A DNA stretch of 64,000 nt from contig NZ_FNWF01000003.1 of NCBI RefSeq assembly GCF_900106515.1, positions 1-64,000 on the forward strand, given 5' to 3'. The notes under the pieces are model-generated. The model was not told where the DNA came from. It worked only from the letters and a program-made list of their open reading frames with translations, and did not search any database. This document shows, piece after piece, positions 7,739 to 16,900 of this stretch. This stretch comes from Peptoniphilus lacydonensis (lineage in GTDB: Bacteria; Bacillota; Clostridia; Tissierellales; Peptoniphilaceae). How positions within the stretch are numbered: the first letter of the stretch is position 1; every line of letters begins with the position of its first letter. Position numbers and translations under genes: made by a program.

Positions 7739-9257
7739 TTACTACCCTCCTATCTACTGGAACTTCAATTTTAAATTCGACAAATGATTCATCTAATTCA
7801 TTTTGATTTTTAGAAATATCAAAATCAAATTTCCCACCATATTCTCTTAAGTTTAACCTTAAAATGTTTAAGCCTATATTTCCCTCTACTATTTTTTCTT
7901 CATCTTCTAGATAATCTCCATAATTTTTTATTGTAAGATGAATTTTATCTTCTAAAGTCCTGAGAATAATATCCGTACTATAGCCTTTTGAATGTTTTAG
8001 TGCATTTATTAATAATTCATTGATACATTTATAGATTAACTCAGCGTAGGGATTCGGCAAGTCTATATTTCTATCACATTCAAATTCTATGAGCATATTA
8101 TTATTTAAATACATGCTTTCTATATCTACTATAAGTCTATTGTATGCGTCATATAGGGAGCTATAGTCATTCAGCATTGGATTAAATGCATTTATTTCAT
8201 GGCGAATCAATTCGTTCAACTTATCCAGATTTTCTATGATATATTGTTTACCAGATCCTGATAGATTATCTTCTATCCACCTTCGTATTGCTATTATTAT
8301 CTGTAGAATGTCATCATGTAAAAATGTCTGTATCCTTAGAGTATTTAATTTTTCAATTTCTAAATTTCTATGTTTTTCCACATAATAGTTATCCAACATT
8401 TCCTCAAAAGTTATAGAGTTGGATTTTTTATGTTTTTCAAACAATCTAAATTCTACTAAAAATATGAAAAAGCTTAAAGAAAATAATATAACTCCTGAAA
8501 AAGATAATGATGTTAAATAGAGCATTAGAAACAAAATTAAAAATTCAGGAAATATTTTTCTCAAAGATTGGGAAAAATATATTAAACTACTTTTAATTTT
8601 CGTCTTACTAATCCTATACATCAATATAGATTCAAGGAATATAGATGTAAATAATTGATACTCACTTATTGAAACTAGACCTAAACCTTCATACTTCTTA
8701 TATATGAAGAAAGTTATTATAAATAAAGTTTGCAATATTATAATTGTCTTGCTTTCATATTTTCGAATATTCTTATCATTTGAATATAATATTATTGGAG
8801 TCAATAATAAAATAATCACAACATAATTAAATATTGAAGATGCTAAATAAGTATTAAATTTCATCATTATTATTGATATAATAATCCCTACAGTTGTAAT
8901 TAATGGCATGAACTTAATTCTATTTGATGAGCTTAAAAGATTGAAACTTGCAAATAGTATCAAGCTATATATTAATAGTTCGATGTGTTTACCTATTATT
9001 AAGTCTCTTAATATTAAGTCTTCTAGAAAATTAAAAATAATAAATAATTCAACTACTAGGCTATGGATTAAAATATATTTTTTTTCAGAATTTAATATGC
9101 ATATAATATAGGATATGAAATTTATAATACTTAGTAAAAAAACTATTAAAATTCCTATATCTAGCCTCTGTTGATATCTTATAAATGGCGCTATAGGCAT
9201 AAACAAAATAACTTGCAATAAAATATGTGTAATTAAAATCAAATCTTGTTTTTTCAT
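7710..9257 (-). CDS. sensor histidine kinase, HisKA_3 (NarX/ComP-like)
   Basis: A 515-residue kinase. The first 280 residues are almost all hydrophobic, about eight transmembrane helices with short loops, reminiscent of ComP-type peptide sensors. Then comes the phosphoacceptor motif FLHDDILQIIIAIRRW (His near residue 315) and an HATPase domain with N-box INELLINALKHSKG and a glycine box EGNIGLNILRL. It partners the response regulator 7133-7738. The many-helix sensor and its setting between RiPP remnants and resistance genes suggest it detects a peptide or envelope stress; this is inference. GGAGGGCAGG precedes the ATG. Confidence 0.92.
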   Translation of the reverse strand: MKKQDLILITHILLQVILFMPIAPFIRYQQRLDIGILIVFLLSIINFISYIICILNSEKKYILIHSLVVELFIIFNFLEDLILRDLIIGKHIELLIYSLILFASFNLLSSSNRIKFMPLITTVGIIISIIMMKFNTYLASSIFNYVVIILLLTPIILYSNDKNIRKYESKTIIILQTLFIITFFIYKKYEGLGLVSISEYQLFTSIFLESILMYRISKTKIKSSLIYFSQSLRKIFPEFLILFLMLYLTSLSFSGVILFSLSFFIFLVEFRLFEKHKKSNSITFEEMLDNYYVEKHRNLEIEKLNTLRIQTFLHDDILQIIIAIRRWIEDNLSGSGKQYIIENLDKLNELIRHEINAFNPMLNDYSSLYDAYNRLIVDIESMYLNNNMLIEFECDRNIDLPNPYAELIYKCINELLINALKHSKGYSTDIILRTLEDKIHLTIKNYGDYLEDEEKIVEGNIGLNILRLNLREYGGKFDFDISKNQNELDESFVEFKIEVPVDRRVVNENLINRRS

Positions 9258-9428
9258 CCTGCCCTCCTTTTATATTTTAAACCCTATAATCTTTATCTAT
9301 ATACAATCTGATTTTCTTAACTCCGAAAAGGATCTATTAAAATTATACATGAGATTCTATTATAAATTGCAAATTTAAATATATTGTAATATTTTTGTGT
9401 CTCTATTTTAACTTCAGCTTTTAATACT

Positions 9429-9469
9429 ATTATAGGCGTATAAAGATATAATTACAGCTAACTTTTGTG
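9429..9469 (-). promoter_or_regulatory. promoter of the two-component operon with shared box
   Basis: CACAAAAGTTAGCTG followed at 20 bases by TATAAT on the minus strand, about 170 bases ahead of the sensor kinase start. An extra partial copy (AGCTGAAG) lies just downstream. The identity with 7051-7091 suggests autoregulation by the NarL-type regulator. The rest of the 9258-9544 gap shows no gene. Confidence 0.7.
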
Positions 9470-9510
9470 TATCATACCTAACGTCACTATACAATCTGTT
9501 TAAATATGAC

Positions 9511-9540
9511 AAAAAAATAAAGGCAGTCCGAAGACTGCCG
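9511..9540 (-). terminator. strong rho-independent terminator
   Basis: Minus strand GGCAGTC-TTCG-GACTGCC with a UUCG tetraloop, then TTTATTTTTTT. It lies four bases after the stop of the SSB-like gene and ends the conjugation-module transcript. Confidence 0.92.
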
Positions 9541-9544
9541 ATAT

Positions 9545-10198
9545 TTATCTCTCTGTATCTTTGCTATGGTCTTTCTTATTTGACTTAACTTTGTCATCTG
9601 TCTTAAAGCTTTTTATTTGCTCTAATATGGACTTTTTATCTTTATCTTGAATCTTTTGTTCTTTTGCTTTTAAGAGCTTAGAAGATAAAATACGAACATT
9701 CTTATGTTCCTTTCCGTTTTTGTCAATGCTTGTCTTTACTTGTCCGAATATTTTAACAAAATCTCCTTGTTTAAAATTTTCTAAATCTTTTGTCTTATCT
9801 CCATAGGCTGAACAATTGGTATAAACTTTATTTCCGTCATCATCTTTTGAAACAATCGAAAAATTACTTACTTTAAACTTTTCTCCATTTGCATTTTCTC
9901 TTTCAAGATTTTCTACTTGACCTGCTATATTACCCACGAGATTTATAAGATCGTCTTTTCCTTCAATATCACTGACATTTTCAACAATCTTACCTTGTTC
10001 TTTCATATCATCAATCATATAGTCAAAGTCATCACTTAGTAGACCTGTTGTGTCATTGTTCATATATAAAACATAGACTTCTTCAAGTGCCTTTTCATCA
10101 TTAATGCCTTTTTCTATGCTCACAAGTGCTTTTATAAAATCCTTGTAGTTATCATTCATCATTTCTTCTAAGTTTTCTCTAATATCTTTGTATTCCAT
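9545..10198 (-). CDS. ICE single-stranded-DNA-binding-like protein
   Basis: A 217-residue acidic and lysine-rich protein. The central part (about residues 95-170) reads like an OB-fold: KFKVSNFSIVSKDDDGNKVY, then NCSAYGDK, then FKQGDFVKIFGQVKTS and KNVRILSSKLL, the strand order of single-strand-binding proteins. The N-terminal 90 residues form a helical region often seen in Tn1549-like elements, and the C-terminus is a basic tail. It is the last gene of the element, following the helicase/DUF4316 gene, with GAGGAGG ahead of the ATG. A role in protecting transferred DNA is known for this family position, not proven here. Confidence 0.75.
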   Translation of the reverse strand: MEYKDIRENLEEMMNDNYKDFIKALVSIEKGINDEKALEEVYVLYMNNDTTGLLSDDFDYMIDDMKEQGKIVENVSDIEGKDDLINLVGNIAGQVENLERENANGEKFKVSNFSIVSKDDDGNKVYTNCSAYGDKTKDLENFKQGDFVKIFGQVKTSIDKNGKEHKNVRILSSKLLKAKEQKIQDKDKKSILEQIKSFKTDDKVKSNKKDHSKDTER

Positions 10199-10220
10199 AT
10201 TTTCCTCCTCGTGCTAAATA

Positions 10221-10241
10221 AGGAGAGCCTTTCGCTCTCCT
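10221..10241 (-). terminator. short hairpin after the helicase gene
   Basis: AGGAGAGC pairs with GCTCTCCT across a five-base loop directly after the stop of the DUF4316 tail. It is followed by TTATTTAG, so termination would be weak. Confidence 0.5.
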
Positions 10242-11609
10242 CTATCTTTCTTGTCCTTTTTCACTTTTTTCTTGATTTTTATCTTTTTCTTCTTCTGATT
10301 TGAATTTTGATATTTGTCCCAATATTGATGGTTTCTCTTCCTTTGCGTGAAGATTATCCTCTACATCATAAGTTGATTCAAAGTAATCACTATCTTTAAA
10401 ATCATTGTCATACCTATCTGGTATTCCGTCATTATCAAGATCTTTTGCTAGTGGATCATAGAAGTTTCCACCATCATCTATTTCTAATCCTAAAGCTTGT
10501 TTTAAATCTTCTTCATCTACTGATACCAGATCATCAAAACTTTACATCCTTATGGCTTCAGTCATATCTTTAAAAGCTTGTGAATTAGATATATCTTCTT
10601 CTACAAAAGATTCTGTTCTAATAGCAACATCATCTACATACTGAGTCCATGTTTTTTCTACCAAATTTACCTCATACTGAATCGCATGCTTACCATCTGG
10701 TGTTTCTGTATAGGCAAGTCCTATATGACTTAAATCAGGATATAGTTTGTCAAAGTCTTCATAGCTATTAGATTCTGAAAACTCGTAGTTAGAATAATCA
10801 ACTATCTCCCTCTTTAAATCTTCTAATAATGGTGATTGGTTTTCTAATTCTTCTACTTCTCCCATATCTAAAAGTTTATTAATTTCAGCTAGTCTTAGTG
10901 TCTTATCCCTTAACTCATCAGATTTTTCAAATGGTTTAGTTAATTCTACTTTGGCATTTTCTAAAGATTCTTTATAGTTTTCAAGGTTTTGATTTAATCT
11001 TTCAAGTCTTGCGGTCATTTTTTCAATGGAATTATCAAGCCTTGTTATATTACCATCAGTAGAATTTGAAAACTCTCCGAAGTATTCTGCTTTTCCTAGG
11101 AGTTTAAAAGTGTGAGTATTAGTCATAAAGTTATATGAAACTTGTAAGTCTAAATTTCTATATTTACCAATAACCTTGCTATCATTTATCTTTACCTTTT
11201 TTATTTCTTCTAATAACTTCTCTCCAGCTTCTTTCTTATCTAAAATTTTATTTCCACCAAGACTAATTGAAGTGAATTTACTATCTCCTTCTCCTAATTT
11301 TTCAACACTTGCAATATCTTCTTTAACTGCTTGTATTTCCATTTCAGTTTTTAAAATACTTTGAGGATAAATTTTATTTATCTTATCTTCAAGCTTGTAT
11401 TTATTAGACTTGTAGTTTGCTTCCAGCATTTTTAGTTTTGTAACTTCGTTATCTAAATCCATTTTTTCTTTAATCAGAGGATTGCCAGTAGCTAAAGCCT
11501 TAATTTCTGAATAAGATAAACTTGCTTAATCAACATCTTCAGCAACACGCACAGGTGTCTTGCTTGTCATTATTTGGGATATGAATTTCTGCTTATTCTC
11601 TATTGTCTG
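10242..11609 (-). pseudogene. helicase 3' exon with DUF4316-like tail, two nonsense codons
   Basis: Reading from the intron's 3' end, the frame begins QTIENKQKFISQIMTSK, the sequence that should follow FDAYLW of the 5' exon. It is cut by TAA at 11526-11528 (EDVD, stop, ASLSYSE), reopens through KEKMDLDNEV and a coiled-coil region, and enters a DUF4316-like domain (LSHIGLAYTETPDGKHAIQ). A second TAA at 10542-10544 follows TEAIRM, after which SFDDLVSVDEEDLKQALGL and a YDPLAKDLDNDGIPDRYDND motif continue in the same frame to 10242. Both stops are single-base changes from sense codons. The long 306-codon middle piece is unlikely to be made alone. Confidence 0.85.
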
Positions 11610-13950
11610 GTCGAGTAGGTCGAGGATATTACTATCCCTTTCCCCTCTAAGAACCGTGCATGAGAGTTTCCCCTCACACGGCTCAAGTTTTTATAAGCCC
11701 TAATTAAAGAGCCAGCGTGTTTTCTTCATCATTTATATGCAATTTTCTATGACACCAAGGGTGTACTAAAGTTTTAAGGGTAATGTTATTTTGAATTGTT
11801 TGATGTACTCTAAAGTCTGTATCAATAGTTATTTTCTCTCCACAAACAGGGCATATTCCATTTTGCGTTTTATACAGTCTATTTATAACTGTACGTCCTT
11901 TAAGTTCGTTTCGTATTTTTAACTCTTCTCTTTCTTCAAAGTATATTTGCCAATTTTCATCAAATGGATTTGCTTCAGCTTGTATTTTGGTAAATCTTTT
12001 AATATCAGTGTCTGTAGCATATTTAAGACGAAGATAGTATTTCTCGCCATTTTCCATTTTCTCGCCAGTTGCTACACTGAAAGTCCAAGTTCTATTTCCA
12101 ATGGTATGGAAGTATTTCTTAGCTATCCATTTTCTACCTTTCTTTGGGTGTCTACGAACGCACCAGGTCCACAAGCTTTTATATATTTCATAATCAAGTT
12201 TTTCAAAGGCTTTAGATGAAACATTATATTTATGATAGTTTACCCAACCTATAATGATTGGATTTAATTTTCTAATCAAAATTTCTTGTTTCATTGACGG
12301 ATTATCTTTTATGATTCGTCTAATTTTATCGACAATAGCCTTTAAGTTCTTATCAGATGGTTTTGTAAGCAACTTATCTTTATACATCCTAATATTAACT
12401 CCAAGAAAATCAAAACCGTCATTTATGTGTGTTATGAGTGTCTTTTCCTCTGATAATTCTAAACCTCTTTCAGCCAAGAATTTTACAATGATTGGTTTTA
12501 CACAATTTTCAAGTATTTCTGCACTTTCCCCTGTAACAATGAAATCATCTGCATATCTAACAAAGTTAACCTTTGGGAAATATGTTTTCTTATTTACTGT
12601 TCTTCTATGGTATTTCTCTTTGATTGCTTTTTCTAAACCATCTAATACCATATTGGAAATAATAGGTGATATTGGCGAGCCTTGGGGACTTCCTGTTTCT
12701 GTTGGAAATAGTTTTTGTTTTTCTATATATCCACACTCAAGCCAAAGTTTTAATAATTTCTTGTTCATTGGGATATTATTTAATATCCATTCATGACTTA
12801 TATTATCAAAACAACCTTTTATATCCCCCTCAAGCACCCATTTTGCAGATTTCTTTTTATTTAGAGATTTAAAGCATTGCTCAATAGCATCTTGAGTACA
12901 CCTTTTCACTCTAAATCCATAAGAGTTAAAATCAGCTGTTGTTTCTGCAATAGGTTCAAGTGCAAATTTATATAGTGTTTGCATTGCTCTGTCTGTCATT
13001 GTAGGAATGCTAAGAGGTCTTTTCTTACCATTTTTCTTTGGTATATACACTCTTTTAAGAGGTTTAGGTTTATATCCTCTTAAATTTAACTTTTCTATTG
13101 CATTATACTTTGCCTGTGGTGTTAGCCATAGTTCGCCATCAACACCACTTGTTTTCTTGCCTTGGTTTACAGTTACCCTCTTAATAGCCAAGGCTTTTGC
13201 ATAAAATGAAGTTGTTAGTAAATGCTGTAAAGATTTTACCTTTCCATATTTACTCATTTTCCACGCTTTCACAATACGCATTTGTAGTTTTTTAACATAG
13301 CTTTCTGCTACTGAAAAATCTATACTTTCCCAGTCTTTAGCTCTGTTAGTAGTAGCACACATTTTACTGTTCATTTGCTTTCTCCTTTCAAAAATTCTAC
13401 AAGTTCTCTTGTGATTAAAAACCAAATGGAAATCTGCACTCTTTCAAGTTAGGGCAAATTTTGAACCCCTATCCATCTCATTACAAGATGGCATTCGCTT
13501 TTTCCATTATCCTTTACCTGCACCATTATCAGCATTTCTTACGATTTGCCTTGCCTTTTGGCAACGGTACAGGCTTACCATGTTCCACTTAATTAACATT
13601 GATAACTTAGGCTCTACCTCTCTGCCGGCAGTCTTCTTGTCCGTGTAATCCCACTGTGGAAAGGATTATCCGACTACGCACCATTTTGGTTCAGGCTTGT
13701 CAGCAACTTTAGCCTGTTCACCTTAACGACATTTATCAGTAGTTCACATATGTTAGCCATATTATCAAGCCTCGCTCCCTAACCACCTTGTTGCTGGCAG
13801 TTTCGGTATTTCCTCACGGTTTTACCTCAAGTAGGGTTACTTTAATATCGGCTTACCACACCTAAGTGCAGTCGATACTCGGCTCAACTAACGGAATAGT
13901 TGGTTTGGTCATCATGCCAAACAATTAAATTAAGAGACTTCATGTCGCAC
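11610..13950 (-). mobile_element. group II intron inserted in the ICE helicase gene
   Basis: A complete 2341-bp retroelement. Its 5' end is GTGCGAC, matching the GUGYG consensus, right after the exon codon TGG. Near the 3' end domain V is plain: GAGCCGTGTGAGG-GGAAAC-TCTCATGCACGGTTC with the AGC-type base triad region and a GAAA-like loop, followed by a domain VI hairpin and a terminal AC. Removing these bases joins FDAYLW to QTIENKQ in frame, matching the expected helicase sequence, so both boundaries are well supported. Domain IV holds the maturase gene 11704-13374. The 500 bases upstream of that gene are structured intron RNA (domains I-III), not coding. Confidence 0.95.
11704..13374 (-). 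CDS. ltrA: group II intron reverse transcriptase/maturase
   Basis: A 556-residue protein counted from the ATG at 13374, chosen because GAAAGGAGAAAG precedes it; an upstream in-frame ATG at 13425 has no binding site. Domains in order: RT0-RT7 with KRPLSIPTMTDRAMQ, GDIKGCFDNI, GSPQGSPISPIISN and the catalytic YADD (near residue 274); the group II intron maturase X domain (LNPIIIGWVNYHKY); and a C-terminal HNH endonuclease with CPVCGEKI and HPWCHRKLH. All catalytic residues are present, so splicing, reverse transcription and retrohoming are probably intact. It acts on the RNA of its own intron. Confidence 0.96.
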   Translation of the reverse strand: MNSKMCATTNRAKDWESIDFSVAESYVKKLQMRIVKAWKMSKYGKVKSLQHLLTTSFYAKALAIKRVTVNQGKKTSGVDGELWLTPQAKYNAIEKLNLRGYKPKPLKRVYIPKKNGKKRPLSIPTMTDRAMQTLYKFALEPIAETTADFNSYGFRVKRCTQDAIEQCFKSLNKKKSAKWVLEGDIKGCFDNISHEWILNNIPMNKKLLKLWLECGYIEKQKLFPTETGSPQGSPISPIISNMVLDGLEKAIKEKYHRRTVNKKTYFPKVNFVRYADDFIVTGESAEILENCVKPIIVKFLAERGLELSEEKTLITHINDGFDFLGVNIRMYKDKLLTKPSDKNLKAIVDKIRRIIKDNPSMKQEILIRKLNPIIIGWVNYHKYNVSSKAFEKLDYEIYKSLWTWCVRRHPKKGRKWIAKKYFHTIGNRTWTFSVATGEKMENGEKYYLRLKYATDTDIKRFTKIQAEANPFDENWQIYFEEREELKIRNELKGRTVINRLYKTQNGICPVCGEKITIDTDFRVHQTIQNNITLKTLVHPWCHRKLHINDEENTLAL

Positions 13951-16900
13951 CCACAAATAAGCATCAAAGGTATTTTCTGTTACATATCTAAAGATATTTA
14001 CCTTATCATTTTCATTACCTTGACGAACAATTCTACCACTTCTTTGCTCTAGGTCAGACGGTCTCCAAGGGACATCTAAATCGTGTAAGGCTATTAATTT
14101 ATTTTGTACATTTGTACCTGCTCCCATTTTTTGAGTAGAGCCTAATAATACTCTTACTTCTCCTCTTCTAACCTTAGAGAACAATTCATCTTTCTGTTTG
14201 TCTGTATCTGCTTCGTGGATAAAGGCTATTTCTTCTTTAGGTATTCCCATATTTACTAGCTTATTTCTAATATCATCATAGATATTAAATTCTCCATCTC
14301 CTTTTGGTGTGGACATATCTGAAAATACTAATTGGGTCGATGAATTTTCCTTTGTCTTATCCCAGATCGAAAAGATATTTTTAACGCATACATTTACCTT
14401 TGAATTAGGATCATCTGGAAGTAGTGGATTTATTAATCTTTGGTCTAGGGCAAGTTTTTTACCATCATTTGTAATCTTTAGCATATTATCTTCTGTTGGC
14501 TCTACTTGGTTATTTCTAACTGCATCAGCTCTTTCTGAAATAGCTTCTAGTATTTCTTTTTGTTCCTCAGTAGGTTTTGTTTTAATAACTTCGAAGTTTG
14601 CCTCTGGCACTGGCAAATTTAACATATCTGAAGTCTTTATATCTGCTACTTCTTTAAACATAGACATCAGCTCTGGCAAGTTATAAAACTTTGAAAATCT
14701 TGTCTTTTGCCTATATCCAGTACCTTCTGGAGATAATTCAAAAGTATTTTCTGTTTCTCCAAAAGTAGAAGCCCAAGCGTCAAAATGTTCTAATCCTCTT
14801 GCCTTTAAATCATCATACTGAAGGTATCTTTGCATGGTATAAAGTTCTGTCATTGAATTTGATATTGGTGTACCAGTAGCAAATACAACTCCCTTGCCAT
14901 CTGTCATTTCATCCATATACCTACATTTCATATACATATCTGAAGACTTAAAGGCTTCACTCTGACCGATGCCCGCAACATTTCTCATCTTGGTATGCAA
15001 GAATAAATTTTTGTAATTATGAGCTTCGTCTATAAATAACTTATCTACTCCTAGCTCTTCAAAGGTTATTACATCATCTTTTTTAAAATCATCATTTAGT
15101 TTTTCCAGTCTTACCAAGAGTTTCTTCTTTGTCTTTTCCAGTTGTTTTACAGTGAAATTTTCTCCTCTATTTCTTTTGTTCTCATCAATAAAGGAAACTA
15201 TATCATCTATTTGGTCTTGTATATGTCTTACCTGGTATTCCTTAGACATTGGTATTTTTTCAAATTGAGAGTGTCCTATGATGACTGCGTCATATTCTCC
15301 CGTTGCAATCCTACCAATAAATCTTTTCCTATTTTTAGGTTGAAATTCTTTTTTATCGGCCACCATAATATTTGCTGACGGATATAATTGCATAAACTCT
15401 CTACCAATTTGAGTGGTTAGATGGTTAGGAACTACAAATAATGACTTACTTGCAAGTCCCAACTTTTTAGATTCCATAGCAGAAGCCACCATTTCAAAAG
15501 TTTTTCCTGCTCCTACTACATGGGCAAGTAGTGTATTTCCACCATAAAGAGTCCTTGCTATGGCGTTTTTCTGATGTTCTCGAAGTCTGATTTCAGTATT
15601 CATTCCATCAAAAGTTAAGTTAGATCCATCAAATTCTCTATTTCTAATTGAATTGAATTTTTCATTATAAATCTTTTCTAGCCTATATCTTCTATCAGGA
15701 TCTTCAAATATCCAATTCTTAAATTCTTCTTTTATCAGTTCTTGCTTTTGACTTGCAAGCATAGTTTCTTTTTTATTTAATACAGAAGTCTTAGAACCAT
15801 CATCATTTATTACTTGATCAAACACCTTTGTATCTTTTAGATTAAGGGCATTTTCAATTAGCTTATAGGCATTTACTCTACTTGTACCATAAGTCATGTT
15901 AGCAAGGTCATTAGTCGAGTCAACACTTTTACCCTCAATATTCCATTCACTTGAGTGTGGCGAGAACCTAACATTTATATTCCACCTATCATAACCTGGT
16001 GTTTTTAAAAGGTTAAAAGTAAAGTCTTCTATATCTTTTTGAGGTATCCAGGTTGCTCCTAACCTTACATTTATATCAGAAGCAGTAAGTTCTTCAGGCA
16101 TAACTTCTTGTAATTTTTCTCTCTGATATTTGAGTTTGCCTAGCTCATTTAATAATGTATCTTTCTTTTCAGAAGGTGCTAAATCTATTACATTTTCAAT
16201 TTCTCCGATATATGAATTGAGATAACCAATCTTTTCTCTAATATTGCCACTCAAATATTCATCAGCCGATACATATGAAAAATGAAATGAATCGTCATTG
16301 TTAAAGTTTTCAAAGGGCATTCTGTTATTTATTAGGTCTGTATCCTTAATATCTAAAAATATCTCTCCCTCAAGCTCACCAATTAAGGTGTCCCTATCTT
16401 TACTTGTGATAGATTCCATATATTCAAAATCTACATATCCCTTTTGTGAAACAGATAATACTAAAGCTTCAAGGGAAGTGTCTACATGGTCTACTACCTT
16501 TGCCTTTGTTATTGTTCTTTTCGAAAATATATCACTCTTTGCTTTGAAATTATCCTCATCATCAAGTATTTCTATTGATGATACTAAAGGAAAGTTTGAG
16601 TCTTCCTTTAAGGCTCTAGTGTTTGATAAGGAGTTAATAAAGCCATGTTTCTTTGAAAAGTTATCATAGACTTCATTTAACTTTGCTTGTGACTCTTCTA
16701 TTTCTTCGTCTGAAAAATCATTCTTTTGCTTTTCTATTACATCTTTTAAAGCATTCATTACATCAAGATAATCTTTAATCTTTTCTTTGTTTTTATCTGA
16801 TATATTCTGCTTGATTAAGACTGAGTTTTCTCTTAGGTAAACATCTTCGTCAATAATGGTATATGAGAAATTCTTAACATCATCTGTTGCTGGAAGACTT

